Below the pieces are notes generated by a model. The model had not been told where the DNA came from. It did not search any database and saw only the letters and a program-made list of their open reading frames with translations. Made by a program: the position numbers and the translations under genes. Positions 46,818-59,509 of a stretch of 64,000 nucleotides of DNA are shown here, in pieces (within the stretch, counting starts at the first letter, position 1; the number at the start of each line of letters is the position of its first letter). The stretch lies in the NCBI GenBank assembly GCA_021399445.1, contig JAJTUQ010000004.1, positions 1,426,001 to 1,490,000 on the forward strand, written 5' to 3'. The stretch comes from Xylogone sp. PMI_703. Lineage: Eukaryota > Ascomycota > Leotiomycetes.

Positions 46818-49800
46818 CTCTTACTCAGATCATACAGGTGTTATAATGTAGTCTATGTCAGTTTCACCTCGTCAACATCATTTTTCAGCCATTCTTACTG
46901 TCTTTTAACTATTCTTACTGTTGCCAGACCAAGTAATTCCTTGAACCGCATAAACATCGTCTTCTGTAATAACTTTGTTATGCCATTGGTTACCATGTCT
47001 GCTGTAAGAACATAATTTACCTCAATATGTTTATGTTCCTCCAAGTCACGGATATAATAGTAATAAATATCAATATGCTTTGATCGCTCGTAAAAATATA
47101 AATTCTTTACTAACACGAACACACCTTAGTTATCCCTTAATATTTGTACAGTCATTAAGTTTGGCCCAATATATTAAAAGAATCTCATATCATAAAGTAT
47201 TTAAGTAATCCATTAACTTTACTTGACGTACATTAATATTGTAATATATTCTGATTCAGTGCTTAAAGTTGTTACTGAACATTATTTCTTACTCCCCCAA
47301 GAAACAGGTCCTCCGTAAAGTATGGCCATATTTCCTGAAGTACTCTTCTGGTCAGTTTTATCTCTTGCCCAGTCTGTATCTGAATATATGACTAGTATAA
47401 GGTTATTGGCTTGTCTGTTGTTGTTATTACTTTGACGTGACAATTGGTTAACTTGACTTGGAGTAGGCTTATAACAGATACGTTATTTGATCATTAATCT
47501 GACATATCTCAAAAGTTCTTTTATAACATTAGTGTAATACTTTCCAAAATTATTTATGTATTAGTTAAGCTTTCTTAAGACGAATATGATGTTTAGTCTA
47601 ATGTTTATTATTATATACATCAAACTTCTAATGTACTTTTAATACTCAGTCAGGTTAGCTTTCTTGTTGAAGTCCGAAGTTAGATATAGCTTGTTATAAC
47701 TAAAGATTAGTACTGACTTTGGCTTATACTTCTCTTGAGTTATTTTATATTAATTTAAAATATTGTCTAAGTATTACTCTTGATTTAAGAATAATGTTTT
47801 TTCTTTTTGATTCTTAATAATACAAATACTAAAGATTACTTGAATCTTCTTTAAGTTCTTGGTATAAAATCGATTTGCCAATGTCTTTCCAAACTATTTT
47901 AATTTTTGTATTTTTAATACAACAACAATGATATTATTCATATAAACAAGTAATATGATTTTATATTCTTTATAGATATAAAGACAAAGGTTAGTTAAAC
48001 TTTAGACAAATCTAATTTTAATAAAATAACTTTTGTAAAATAAATTCTAATTCTACGCAGACTACTTTAGTTTATACAAATTTTATAAAATATATAATAT
48101 ATACTTATTCTTTAACTTAAGTACTCTGTCTGGTTAAAACAGGAAAATTTATTCTTATAAGTATAATTCGGTAAAAGTATTCTTTATGTTATATAAATAA
48201 TATTCAAGGTTTTCCGTTATAATAATAATTATGAATATCCAAAAAGTATTTATTCTAACTATAAGTACAAATGTCTTAATGAAATCTTGTCTATATTTTT
48301 AAGAAAAACCTTAAGTAACTAATCTTACTTTGAATTTCTTTAGTATTCTGTCGAAGTTCATTTTGATAATAAATACTCATTTGGTAAAGACTAAGTTTAT
48401 TCCTTCCGGAGATATTTCTTCTTTTTATGTACTATTTTACTATAATAATATAATCTCTTCGTTAATTGTCTCCTTTTATTTCTGACCATACTTATGATCT
48501 GAAATAGTTTCTTTATATGTCATTAAGATAATAATATTTAAATCTATTATTAGATTAACTAAAGTTATCTCGTCTGGGTCTTGGTAATCTTGATCTTCTA
48601 ATATTACAAGCATAACTTTAACTATTTTAGTAAAACAATCTTTATTATCAGAGTTATTAAGTCTTTATCGTTTTCGAAGATTATACCTTATTTTCACGAG
48701 TTTTAGTAATACTTGATTTTCCCCGCTGGATAGGTAAAATCCAATAAATAATACTATATTAACACTAGGTAATGAATCATGGTCTTTAGCTTAAGCCTGA
48801 GATTGATCCTTAATTTTATTTTCTTCATCTTCTCCTTCTTTTCTCAAATAAGATATATTTCTACTTAGATCATTTATAATTTCCTGATCATATTAATGGT
48901 CGGTTAGACTAATTAGATTATTATATATTATCACTAGATTTACAATAAACAAGATCATAATCTCGAAGTTATTCAAATCTTTTGGGTCTGGGAATGATGT
49001 AAACTCATTAACTTCATTTTGTAGTTAGTCTCTCAGTTTGCGAATTACTAGTTCATTCCTCGTTCTTTGAGGGTTACTTGTCTGAAGTTTCAAATCAATT
49101 GTTCTACTTTGAATATTTTCATAAAAGTTAATATAACTTGATTTGATAATATAGTCTTTATTTAGTACATAGACTTTATACTATTAAGTTATATTTGGAC
49201 TATATCTAATAAATACTACAACTTGTCTATAGTTTATAAACTTGTCTTTTCTTGAATCTTTTGAGTATTCTTTCCGGTTAATATATAATATATATTTATA
49301 TCCAAAAACTTTAATATGATTAATACTTAAAAATTTCTCCAGTGAATACCTAGTACAGACTAACAACTTTCTCATTAATTATTAAGCCAGATACTGTTCA
49401 GTTTCTCAAGTATACATCCGTTTCAATAACATAATTCCAGAATTCAAGTAATAAACTAACTTTCTTCAGTAATACCTGAGCATCTGTTATAATTATCTAA
49501 ATTACTCGTTTAACTAGACTATTCTAGTTTAACTTATATTTTGCTGTTGTTTCTACCCGAATTCTGATCGAAGTACTTTATTTATCTAATAATAATAATA
49601 ATTCCGAGGTATTATCAATTCTAATAACCTTGACCTTTTCCTCGGTCTTATATTTTACTTAAATTTTCTATGTCCTAAGTTTCTTGACTAAATATACTTT
49701 TGTTTTTGCAGAAATGTTCTAAATATAACGAATAACGTTATTAACAATTTAAGCAAAATATTAATCTTTATTTATTAATAATAAGAATAACTTACATATA

Positions 49801-50736
49801 TTCACGTAAATCAGTACAAACTTCTTACTCTTTTACTCACTCAACACTTTATTAACATAATCCTTCATCTTGGTAATATCACAGACTTCATAAAGTTCTT
49901 TAATTATAAATTTTCGTATAAGTTTACTTAAAGTAATAATCTTATATAAACTATAGATTTTCTTTACCCCAAGATAAACAAATCGTCTATGCCATAAATT
50001 ATAACATTATATGACTTTCTCCACTGACTTCAATACCAATATAAGTAAAGTTTCAGTGTCACTGCCAGAACTTTGATTTTCCCCGTCAGGCAGGTTAAAT
50101 CATAACTGTCCCCTCTCCGCCTTAACATTATTAATTAAAGCCATTTCCTTTAACTCATTCATAATAAAACTCATAATGTATACTCCTCTACGTTACTTAG
50201 CTTTAATGTACTAATTCTTTTGATTCTTTTAAGTAAAATACATTATATATAAATCAAAAAAGCCATCAAAACCCTTTTCATAAACACATTAACCAGAGAA
50301 TAAATTAACCCCAAGATTCAGAATAAATAAAGTATCAGACAATAATATAATACTTCCATTCTTTAACTTCATTTCAGTAGTCCCCTTCTTTTATACATAT
50401 AACCTTTTACCTCTAACCTTTATCCTACGATATTTAATATTAGTTATTAGTTATTTAAAAAGCTAAAAATTATCAGTCATATATAAAAAAGCATTAATGT
50501 CTACAATCCAGACAGAAGATTTGACTTTACATATTACTTCCTTCGATACTCTTGTAACTTTGTCTTCTTTTTCGGATAAATCATCAGAGTTTGACTTTGT
50601 CTCTAATATTAAATCATATTCAGAAAAGTGACCAACGACATAACTATAAAAATGTTATCTTGACTTGTTCCCCTTATAATAACCTTTACCTTCATTCTTC
50701 TTTATTACTTTCCAAGAATATCATAATTTACTATTC

Positions 50737-50966
50737 TGTGAAGATTATGATCGTTATGCTCATATTATGGAAGTGTTGGTTCACTAGGCACTACCGTAAT
50801 GTAGGGTTGAATAGGCTTATATTGGCTAATGCATTGTATGCTTATTCTTATATCTAGTATTTAAGGGGTTGCACCCTTAAATACTCTCTTACCGGATTAT
50901 TAGTCGTTCCACTCCGATCGCATAACTACCGAGCGCCAGTATGCTCTGCTCCCATAATTCCTAACA
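50737..50966 (-). repeat. 3' LTR of the young copia element
   Basis: 230 bp; on the + strand TGTGAAG...CCTAACA. Identical by eye to 56208-56437. Confidence 0.94.
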
Positions 50967-51042
50967 CTCCTACTCAGATCATACAGGTGCTATGATGTAG
51001 CCTGTGTCAGTCTCATCTTGTCAGTATCACCTCTGACCGCTC

Positions 51043-54000
51043 CTACTGTCTCTTAATTGCTCCTACTGTTGCCAGACCAAGTAGTTCCTTGAACCGCATG
51101 AACATTGTCTTCTGCAACGGCTTTGTCATGCCATCGGCTACCATATCTGCTGTGGGAACGTAGCTGACGATAATGCGTTTACGCTCTTCTAGGTCGCGGA
51201 TGTAGTGGTAACAGATATCAATATGCTTTGATCGCTCGTGAAGGTGTGGGTTCTTTACCAACGCGAGTGCGCCTTGATTATCTCCCAATATTTGTACAGT
51301 CATCGGGTCTGACCCAATATATTGAGGGAATCCCATATCACGGAGTATTTGAGCGATCCATTGGCTCTGCTTGACACACATTGACATTGCAATGTATTCT
51401 GATTCAGTGCTTGAAGTTGCCACTGAACGTTGCTTCTTACTCCCCCCAGGAAACAGGCCCTCCGTAAAGCATGGCTACGTTTCCTGAAGTGCTCTTCCGG
51501 TCGGTCTTGTCTCCTGCCCAGTCTGCATCTGAATACATGACTAGTGTAGAGCTACCGGCTTGTCTGTTGTCGTCATTACTTTGGCGTGACGATTGGTTGG
51601 CTTGAATTGGAGTTGGCCCATAACGGACTCGCTGTTTGATCGTTGATCTGGCATATCTCAAGAGTTCCTTTACGGCACTGGCATGGTGCTCTCCAGGATT
51701 ACTCATGTACTGGCTAAGCTTGCCTAGAGCGAACGCGATGTCTGGTCTGGTGTTTATCATCGCGTACATCAGGCTTCCTATGCGCTCTTGATACTCGGTC
51801 AGGTTTGCCTTCTTGTCAAAGTCTGAAGTCGGGCGTAGCTTGTCATAACTAGAGATTGGCACTGACTTTGGCCTGTGCTTCTCTTGAGTTATTCCATATC
51901 GGTTCAAAATGTTATCCAGGTATTGTTCTTGATCTAAGAATAGTGTTTTCTCTTTTCGATTCCTAGTAACACGGATACCAAGGATCACTTGAATCTCCCC
52001 CAGGTTCTTGGTATGGAATCGATCTGCCAATGTCTTTCCAAACCATTCCAATTCTTGCACTCTTGGTGCAGCAGCAGCGATGTCATCCACGTGAACGAGT
52101 AATATGATCTTGCGTTCTTTGTGGATATAAAGGCAAGGGTCAGCTAAGCTTTGGACAAATCCAATCTTAACGAGATAACTCTTGCAGAGTAGGTTCCAGT
52201 CCCGCGCGGACTGCTTTAGCCCATACAAACTCCGTAGGACACGTAATGCGTACCCGTTCTTTAACTTGGGTACTCCGTCTGGTTGAGACAGGAAGATTCG
52301 TTCTCGTAGGTGTGATTCGGTGAAAGCATTCTTCACGTCATACGAGTGGCATTCAAGGTTTTCCGCTGCAACAATGGCCATGAATATCCGAAGAGTATCC
52401 ATTCTAACCGTAGGTGCAAACGTCTCAGTGAAATCCTGCCCATATTTCTGAGAGAAGCCTCGAGCAACCAGTCTTGCCTTGAACCTGTTTAATGTCCCGT
52501 CGGGGTTCGTCTTGATAGTGAATACCCATTTGGTGGAGACCAAGTTCGCTCCTTCCGGGGGTATTTCTTCTTCCCATGTGCCGTTTTGCTGTAATGATGC
52601 GATCTCTTCGTCAATTGCCTCCTTCCATTTCTGACCATATCTATGATCTGAAATGGCCTCTTTGTACGTCATTGGGATGACAATATCTAGATCTGTTACT
52701 AAACTGGCCAGAGCTATCTCGTCTGGGTCTTGGTAATCTTGATCTTCCAGCATTGCAAGCATGGCTTTAACTATCTTGGTAGGACGGTCTTCATCATCAG
52801 AGTCATCGAGTCTCTGTCGCTTTCGAAGATCGTACCTCGCTTCCACGGGTTCTGGTGGTGCTTGATTTTCCCCGCCGGACGGGTGAAATTCGATAGGTGA
52901 TGCTATATTAGCACCAGGTGGTGAATCATGGTTCTCGGCTTGGGCCTGAGATTGATCCCTAATTTTATTTTCCTCATCTCCCTCATCTCCTCCTGGATGG
53001 GACACATTCACGCTTGGATCGCTTGCATTTTCCTGATCATGTTGACGGCCGGCTGGGCTGGTTGGATCGTTACGTGTTACCACTGGATTCGCAATGGACG
53101 GGATCACAATTTCGAAGTTATTCAAGTCTTTCGGATCTGGGAATGGCATAGACTCGATGACTTCATTTTGTGGTCGACCTCTTGGTTTACGAATTGCCAG
53201 CTCGTTCCTTGTTCCTTGAGGATCACCTGTCCGAAGTTTCAAATCAACTGTTCCGCCTTGGATGTCTTCATAAAAGCTGACGCGGCTTGATTTGATGACA
53301 CAGCCTCTGTCTGGCGCATAGACCTTATATTGTTTGGTCGTGTTTGGATTGTATCCTACAAACACTGCAACCCGTCCATGGTCCATAAGCTTGTCTTTTC
53401 TTGATTCCTTCGGGTGCTCCTTTCGGTTGACGTATGACACGCATTTACATCCAAAAACTCTGATGTGATCAATGCTTGGGATCTCTCCGGTGAATGCCTG
53501 GTACGGGCTAACAACTTTCCCATCAATTGTCGGGCCAGATGCTGTTCGGTTTCTCAGGTATGCATCCGTTTCAACAGCGTAGTTCCAGAATTCAAGCGGT
53601 AAGCTAGCTTCCTTCAGCAATGCCCGAGCATCTGCTGTAGTTGTCTGGATTGCTCGCTCAGCTGGACCGTTCTGGTTTGACTTGTACCCTGCTGTTGTTT
53701 CTGCCCGAATCCCGATCGAAGTGCTCCATTCGTCTAGTAGTGATAGTAGTTCCGAGGCATTGTCAGTTCTAATGGCCTTGACTTTCTCCTCCGTCTCGTA
53801 CTCTACTTGGATCTTCCATGTCCTGAGCTTCTCGACCAAATGTGCTCTTGTCTTTGCAGGAATGTTCCAAATGTAACGAGTGGCGCTATCAACAATTTGA
53901 GCAAAGTATCGGTCTTCCTTTATTGATGGTGGGAACGGTCCACATGCATCCACGTAGATCAGTGCAAGCCTCTTACTCTCCCACTCACTCAACGCTTTAT

Positions 54001-55822
54001 TAACACGATCTTTCATCTTGGTGAAGTCGCAGACTTCACAAGGTTCCTTAGTTATGGGTTTTCGTATTGGCCTGCTTAAGGTGGTAACCTTGTGTAAGTT
54101 ACAGATTTTCTTTACTCCAAGATGAGCGAATCGTCTATGCCATAAATTATAGCGTTGTGTGACTTTCTCCACTGACTTTGGTGCCAGTGTGGGTGAGGTT
54201 TCAGTGTCACTGTCAGAATTTTGATTTTCCCCGCCGGGCGGGTTAAATCGCGATTGTCCCTCCTCCGTTTTAACATCACCAACCAAAGCTGTTTCCTTTG
54301 GCCCATTCACGATAGAACTCACAATGTACACTCCTCCGCGTTGCTTGGCTTTAATGTACTGGTTCTTTTGATTCTTTCGAGTAAAATACATTGCATGTGG
54401 ATCAAAAGAGCCATCAAAACCTTTTTCGCAAACGCGTCGAGCAGAGAGGAGATTAGCCCCAAGGTTCGGAACAAGTAAAGTATCAGACAACAATGCAGTA
54501 CTTCCATCCTTCAATTTCATTTCAGCGGTCCCCTTCTTCCATGCATATAACCTTCCTCCTCCAACCTTTATTCCACGACGTCTAATATCGACCATCGGTT
54601 GTTTAAAGAGCTGGGGGTTGTCAGTCATGTGAGAAGAAGCGCCTGTGTCTGCAATCCAGACGGAAGGTTTAACCATACGCATTGCTTCCTTTGAAACTCC
54701 TGCAACTTCGTCCTCCTCCTCGGATGAGTCATCAAAACTTGACTCCGTCTCCGACGTCGAATTAGACTCGGAGGAGTGACCGGCCATGTGACCATGGGCA
54801 TGACGTTTGGACTTGTTGCTTTTGCGGTGACTCTTGCGCTCGTCATCTCTTATTGCCTTTGGAGAGTGTCGTGATTTGTTATCCTTGGATTTGAGACCAA
54901 GAACATATTTTCTCGCATCACGCCTGAGTTTACAATATTTGATGGAGTGGTTTCCGTCACACAAATAGCATTTAACGTCCTTTCGGTCGGGCGAGCTGCT
55001 TTCATGTCCGCTCCGTCGACTTGAGCTTCTGCTCCCTTTATCTTGTGATCTTCGTGCTCTCTTGTCTCTAGCAGCGAGGGCTGTTGAGTTGGTGACCTTT
55101 TCTTCGTGTCTTTGGAGGATATCGATCTTGTCCACGATTTCAAGTGTCGGTTGTGCGTCGATCACAGTTGTAACTGTCGAGTATTCCTCTGGGAGTCCTG
55201 CAAGAAAGAATTCGAATATTTGCTTTGTGCTAAAGCCATCCTTGAGTTCAGGGGTTGCCTTCACAACTCTCCTCCTCAACTCTTGTACTCGGATCCATCC
55301 CTCTTCGATTGTCATGCCCTGCTCTAACTTGAATGAGGTGAGTTGAGCCATTTCACTTCGAGCAGCATGAGGTAGTAACTTGCTATACTTGGAGTATAGC
55401 TTTGTCCATGCCAGTTGAGCTTCAGACTCGTCGCGGATCAGTTCATTGTCCATGGCATCGATACAGATTGAAATCATATATAAAACCTTCGCAGACGCGG
55501 CTTCATATTTCTCTTGCTTTTCAATATTCCATATGCCATCCTTTGATCCACTTTGTAGTCCATCCTCCACCTTCAAGCTCTCCAGTTGTTTTGCTACACC
55601 TTCAATAGTGATCTCGGGTGTTTTCGTGCTTGCTGGTGTAACAGGGGTATTGATCGATGATGGGGTTCTCTGAATCCAGGCGTATTCTGTGATTGTCTTG
55701 TTTAGCACAAATTCTAGCGATTCTCCCTTGAAATAGAGTCTCATCAGTTTAAACCATTCTTGCCAATTCGCTCTGCTAAGGATGCCAGCAGGGCGTTTGC
55801 GTGCAAGGTGATCGGTGTCCAT
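51043..55822 (-). CDS. Copia gag-pol polyprotein, one frameshift near the RNase H end
   Basis: 1,461 aa in the main frame (55822-51437). Gag region with UBN2-like sequence; zinc knuckle C285-x2-C288-x4-H292-x4-C297; protease Asp in ADTGASSHMT (about 391-400); GAG pre-integrase block YNLWHRRFAHLG; integrase core with D, D and E in VDACGPF, RTDNASEL and NQNGPAERA; reverse transcriptase with WVFTIKTNPDG, VKNAF and LVHVDDIAA. RNase H starts (SDADWAGDKTDRKSTSG) but the frame ends at VSWGE* because of a six-G run. The next frame (51423-51043) carries the rest (ATSSTESEYIA, then DNQGALAL). The old copy has five G here, so the extra base looks like a mutation or sequencing error. Confidence 0.9.
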
Positions 55823-56190
55823 CTTCTCAAATGTCGGTGAGATAAGGATGATGAAGATTTTGTCGTCTTTTGAGCTGTCGTATCGTAACTCAAGGTTAGA
55901 GAGACCTATAATTGACTGTTGGGTTTAGATAAATAGGTAAGTATCACGCCAAGGTGCCCGATACCGATTAAGGGGCCGTGATCTTCAAGTACTTGCTGTA
56001 GACCGACAATTCGTCGCACGTCTACCCGTTTCAAGACTTGGAACCGATCGGTCTGCGTTTCAACCGATGCTCTGCAGACTTCTTTCTTCTACAAAGACTT
56101 GTGCAGCAACGTGTGTTTTGGCTATCCTTGGTGATAGACTTACGGTGAACACGTCCCAACTGCTATTCTTCCTAGTGACGCCTCAACATG

Positions 56191-56207
56191 CGTCCGGGCT
56201 CATAACC
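56191..56207 (-). other. Primer binding site matching the anticodon arm of initiator tRNA-Met
   Basis: Read on the minus strand, the first bases after the LTR are GGTTATGAGCCCGGACG. Their complement (CCGGGCTCATAACC) is the anticodon stem-loop, with anticodon CAT, of a eukaryotic initiator tRNA. Drosophila copia is known to prime from a 5' half of initiator tRNA-Met cut in this loop. The same mechanism is inferred here. Confidence 0.65.
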
Positions 56208-56437
56208 TGTGAAGATTATGATCGTTATGCTCATATTATGGAAGTGTTGGTTCACTAGGCACTACCGTAATGTAGGGTTGAATAGGCTTATATTGGCTAA
56301 TGCATTGTATGCTTATTCTTATATCTAGTATTTAAGGGGTTGCACCCTTAAATACTCTCTTACCGGATTATTAGTCGTTCCACTCCGATCGCATAACTAC
56401 CGAGCGCCAGTATGCTCTGCTCCCATAATTCCTAACA
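56208..56437 (-). repeat. 5' LTR of the young copia element
   Basis: 230 bp, identical by eye to the 3' LTR. Transcription of the element should start here and run toward lower coordinates. Confidence 0.94.
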
Positions 56438-57765
56438 TATTCTTGGATTTAAGGCTAAGAACATATTTTCTTATATTATGTCTGAGTTTATAATATTTGA
56501 TAAAATGATTCTTGTCATATAAATAACATTTAACTTCCCTCTGGTCAGGCAAGCTGTTTTTATATCTACTTTATTAACTTGAACTTTTACTTCCTTTGTC
56601 CTGTGATCTTCATATTCTTTTGTCTTAGGTAATGAGTACTATCAAGTTAATAATCTTCTTTTTATGTTTTTAGAAAATGTTAATCTTGTCTACGATTTTA
56701 AGTATTAGTTATACATCAATTACGGTTATAATTGTTAAGTATTCTTCTAAGAGTCCTGCAAGAAAGAATTTGAATATTTGTTTTGTGCTAAAACTATCCT
56801 TGAGTTCAAGGGTTACTTTTATAACTCTTCTCCTTAACTCTTGTACTTAAATTTATTCTTCTTCGATTATCATATCTTACTTTAACTTGAATAAGGTAAA
56901 TTAAACTATTTTACTTCGAGTAACATGAAATAATAACTTGTTATACTTAAAGTATAACTTTATTTATGTTAGTTAAACTTTAGACTTGTCATAGATCAGT
57001 TCATTGTCTATAACATTGATATAGATTGAAATCATATATAAAACCTTTATAGACATAACTTTATATTTCTCTTGCTTTTCAATATTCCATATATTATCCT
57101 TTGATCTACTTTATAGTCCATCCTTCATCTTCAAGCTCTTCAGTTATTTTGCTATATCTTCAATAGTAATCTTAAGTGTTTTCGTACTTGCTGGTGTAAC
57201 AAAGGTATTGATTGATGATAAGGTTCTTTGAATCTAGGTATATTCTGTGATTATCTTGTTTAATACAAATTCTAGTAATTCTCCCTTGAAATAGAGTCTC
57301 ATCAGTTTAAACTATTCTTGCCAATTTGTTCTATTAAGGATACTAGTAAAGTGTTTATGTACAAGGTGATCAGTGTCTATCTTCTCAAATATCAGTAAGA
57401 TAAAGATAATGAAGATTTTGTCGTCTTTTGAACTGTCGTATTGTAACTTAAGGTTAAAGAGACTTATAATTGATTATTAAGTTTAGATAAATAAGTAAGT
57501 ATCATGTCAAGGTACCCGATACTGATTAAGGGGCCATGATCTTCAAGTACTTGCTGTAGACCGACAATTCGTTGTATGTCTACCCATTTCAAGACTTAGA
57601 ACTGATCGGTCTGCGTTTCAACTGATGCTCTGTAGACTTCTTTCTTCTATAAAGACTTATGCAGCAATATATGTTTTGGCTATCCTTGGTGATAGACTTA
57701 CGGTGAACATGTCTTAACTGTTATTCTTTTTAGTGACGCCTTAACATACGTCCGGGCTTATAACC

Positions 57766-57993
57766 TGTTAAGATTATGACTGTTATACTCATATAAGAAA
57801 GGTTAGTTCACTAAGCACTACTGTAATGTAAGATTGAATAAGCTTATATTAGCTTATACATTATATATTTATATTTATATTCAGTATTTAAGGAGTTACA
57901 CCCTTAAATACTCTTTTACCGGATTATTAATCGTTCCACTCTGATCACATATCTACCAAGCGTCAGTATGCTCTACTCCCATAATTCCTAACA
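57766..57993 (-). repeat. LTR of the old copia element (right on this strand, 5' LTR)
   Basis: Same 228-bp unit, with different scattered transitions from the partner LTR. The adjoining primer site reads CCGGGCTTATAACC, mutated from CCGGGCTCATAACC. Confidence 0.88.
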
Positions 57994-57998
57994 TAGAC

Positions 57999-58991
57999 TC
58001 TAATATCCTTTGAGCTTGTTCAGAATCAAGATTTTCAAACAATCAGCTTAGAATCAAATACTTTAAACATTTTGATAAATTTATATACAAAAGTAAAAAA
58101 GGCTAATATTGTCTTCTTATTTTTGATGATCATAGATCTTATTTAACATAAGATTTTATTGATTTTTGCTAATAATATCATATTTGCCTTTTTTAATTCT
58201 TATTATACTTTATACATCTCTTTCAATCTTTAGATGTTGGCGTATTTCAAGGCTTAAAACATTATTTCAAAAAGGTTATACGAGAAAACATATTTATAAA
58301 TATAACTAATATCTTAAAAATTGAATTTTTTCGTTATTTTTAACGTTTTTAGGATTATACATTTAAGTGCCATATAATCCAATCTGTCTTTAGAAAAATA
58401 AGATTGATTTCATTAAACCTTAAGATTACTTTAAAAAAAGTCAAATTATATTAAAGCAAACAGACAATTAAGTCTGATATATTGTCAGATATATCTGAAG
58501 ATATATTTAAAGATATATTTAATATTTTTAATCTTAGTATATTATCACAAACTACATAAGTAAAGTGGTTTACATTCTTTACTTTACGTACATGGAAGAG
58601 TAAAATAGAATATGTTCGAACATGTATAATTGAATCAATCAATGGAATTGAAATTATCTTTTTTGTTGTATGTGTTCAAGATAAATTAGGTAAAGCAGTT
58701 AAAATCTTTATGTTAAGAGGTACATTTTCAACTTAACGAATATTTGACTTTAACCTTGTAGTTGAGAGACACAAAATCCGACCAGATAACAATAAGATTG
58801 TACAGAAATATGGTGAGATATATGGCCGTCAAGTATTACGTCAAATTGAAGATGATAGAGAGGAGGAAGCTAAGATAGTCAATATGAGGGAAGCCCGGCT
58901 TACACAGCCATGGCGTATGAAATACAAGGCAATAATGTCTGACCTTGATAAATGTGGTATATTTATAAGGCAAAGATTCTATGTAGAATAG
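57999..58991 (+). pseudogene. 3' half of the host element's transposase, decayed
   Basis: Resumes the DDE domain after the copia insertion: LLIFDDHRSYLT (second Asp), LFQSLDVGVFQGLKHYFKK (third Asp) and ENIFINIT. The C-terminal tail is better preserved (KIVQKYGEIYGRQVLRQIED, then QPWRMKYKAIMSDL), with a stop at 58989. Many internal stops and an AT shift are consistent with RIP-like mutation. Together with 45904-46589 it makes one split gene. Confidence 0.75.
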
Positions 58992-59509
58992 TAGAGACTG
59001 TAATAATTGCGTGGGGTGGAGTAGTTTGAGTTTGAATTGGGAGGTATGAATTTGGAGGCAAAATTTGCGTATTGGTGTTCTTTGCGTATTGTTGACCCTC
59101 ACCATATTATGTAAGTAATGTGGTGAGTGCTGTGTAAGCCGAACGTATAGATGCCATATACGGCATCGAAAAGATCAGGTGATCTCAAGTAGATGCAAAG
59201 ACATATTACGAGATATAAAATGTGATACATATTAAATATAAGGACTAACAATTCACGTAAATTCACTAAAATTAAAATTGACCCGTCGTTCCTATAGAAC
59301 ACTCCACGTGATGAGCACGTGACCGAGTTTAGATGAACGCAATTTGAATATTTGAATACTTAGACAAACGAAGAAATTGTTTCACGCGGCCAAATATGGC
59401 AATCGGAGGAATTTGGAGTAGTAATGGGAATCCCAGCCCCAGTCTGTATATGTAGTTACGGTAGTGGAACACTAACTCGAGACCAATCTCAATGACTGAA
59501 GTCATGTAG

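Larger units (their letters stand above)
50737..56437 (-). mobile_element. Young Ty1/copia retrotransposon, 5,701 bp, inserted in the old copy
   Basis: LTRs 50737-50966 and 56208-56437 (230 bp) read as identical. Five-base target duplication TATTC at 50732-50736 and 56438-56442. Internal region: primer site next to the 5' LTR (56207 inward), gag-pol on the minus strand, and a short purine run (GAGTAGGAG) before the 3' LTR. Base composition is normal, unlike the surrounding parent copy. Identical LTRs imply recent insertion. Confidence 0.94.
46590..57993 (-). mobile_element. Old Ty1/copia retrotransposon, heavily mutated, interrupted by a younger copy
   Basis: LTRs at 46590-46817 and 57766-57993 (228 bp each, starting TGTTAAG on the + strand, ending CCTAACA). 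Target duplication TAAAC (46585-46589) versus TAGAC (57994-57998), one transition apart. Without the inner element the length is about 5,698 bp, almost the same as the young copy. The interior is colinear with the young copy but strongly AT-shifted, with stops throughout. Only scraps remain readable, e.g. a minus-strand RNase H tail at 46895-47122. The pattern of C-to-T/G-to-A changes is RIP-like. Confidence 0.88.
43873..59145 (+). mobile_element. Host element of the stack: pogo/Fot1-like DNA transposon, split by nested insertions
   Basis: Outer TIRs begin CGTTCGGCTTACACAGCACTC at 43873 and, inverted, at 59145; the arms stay alignable for about 110 bp. Transposase pieces in the same orientation lie at 45904-46589 and 57999-58991. 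Subtracting the two direct insertions and their target duplications leaves about 1,979 bp, the right size for this family. TA is present directly outside the right end; the left flank reads TAAT, so the exact duplication is unclear. Both transposase halves carry many stops, so the element is dead. Confidence 0.8.

Noticed and set aside
46818..50736. Many short frames on both strands
   Set aside because: AT-rich debris of the old copia element; they correspond to mutated gag-pol and not to separate genes.
51424..51440. Programmed frameshift between the main copia frame and RNase H
   Set aside because: The related older copy has an in-frame five-G run at the same place, so a one-base mutation or read error is simpler than a programmed shift.
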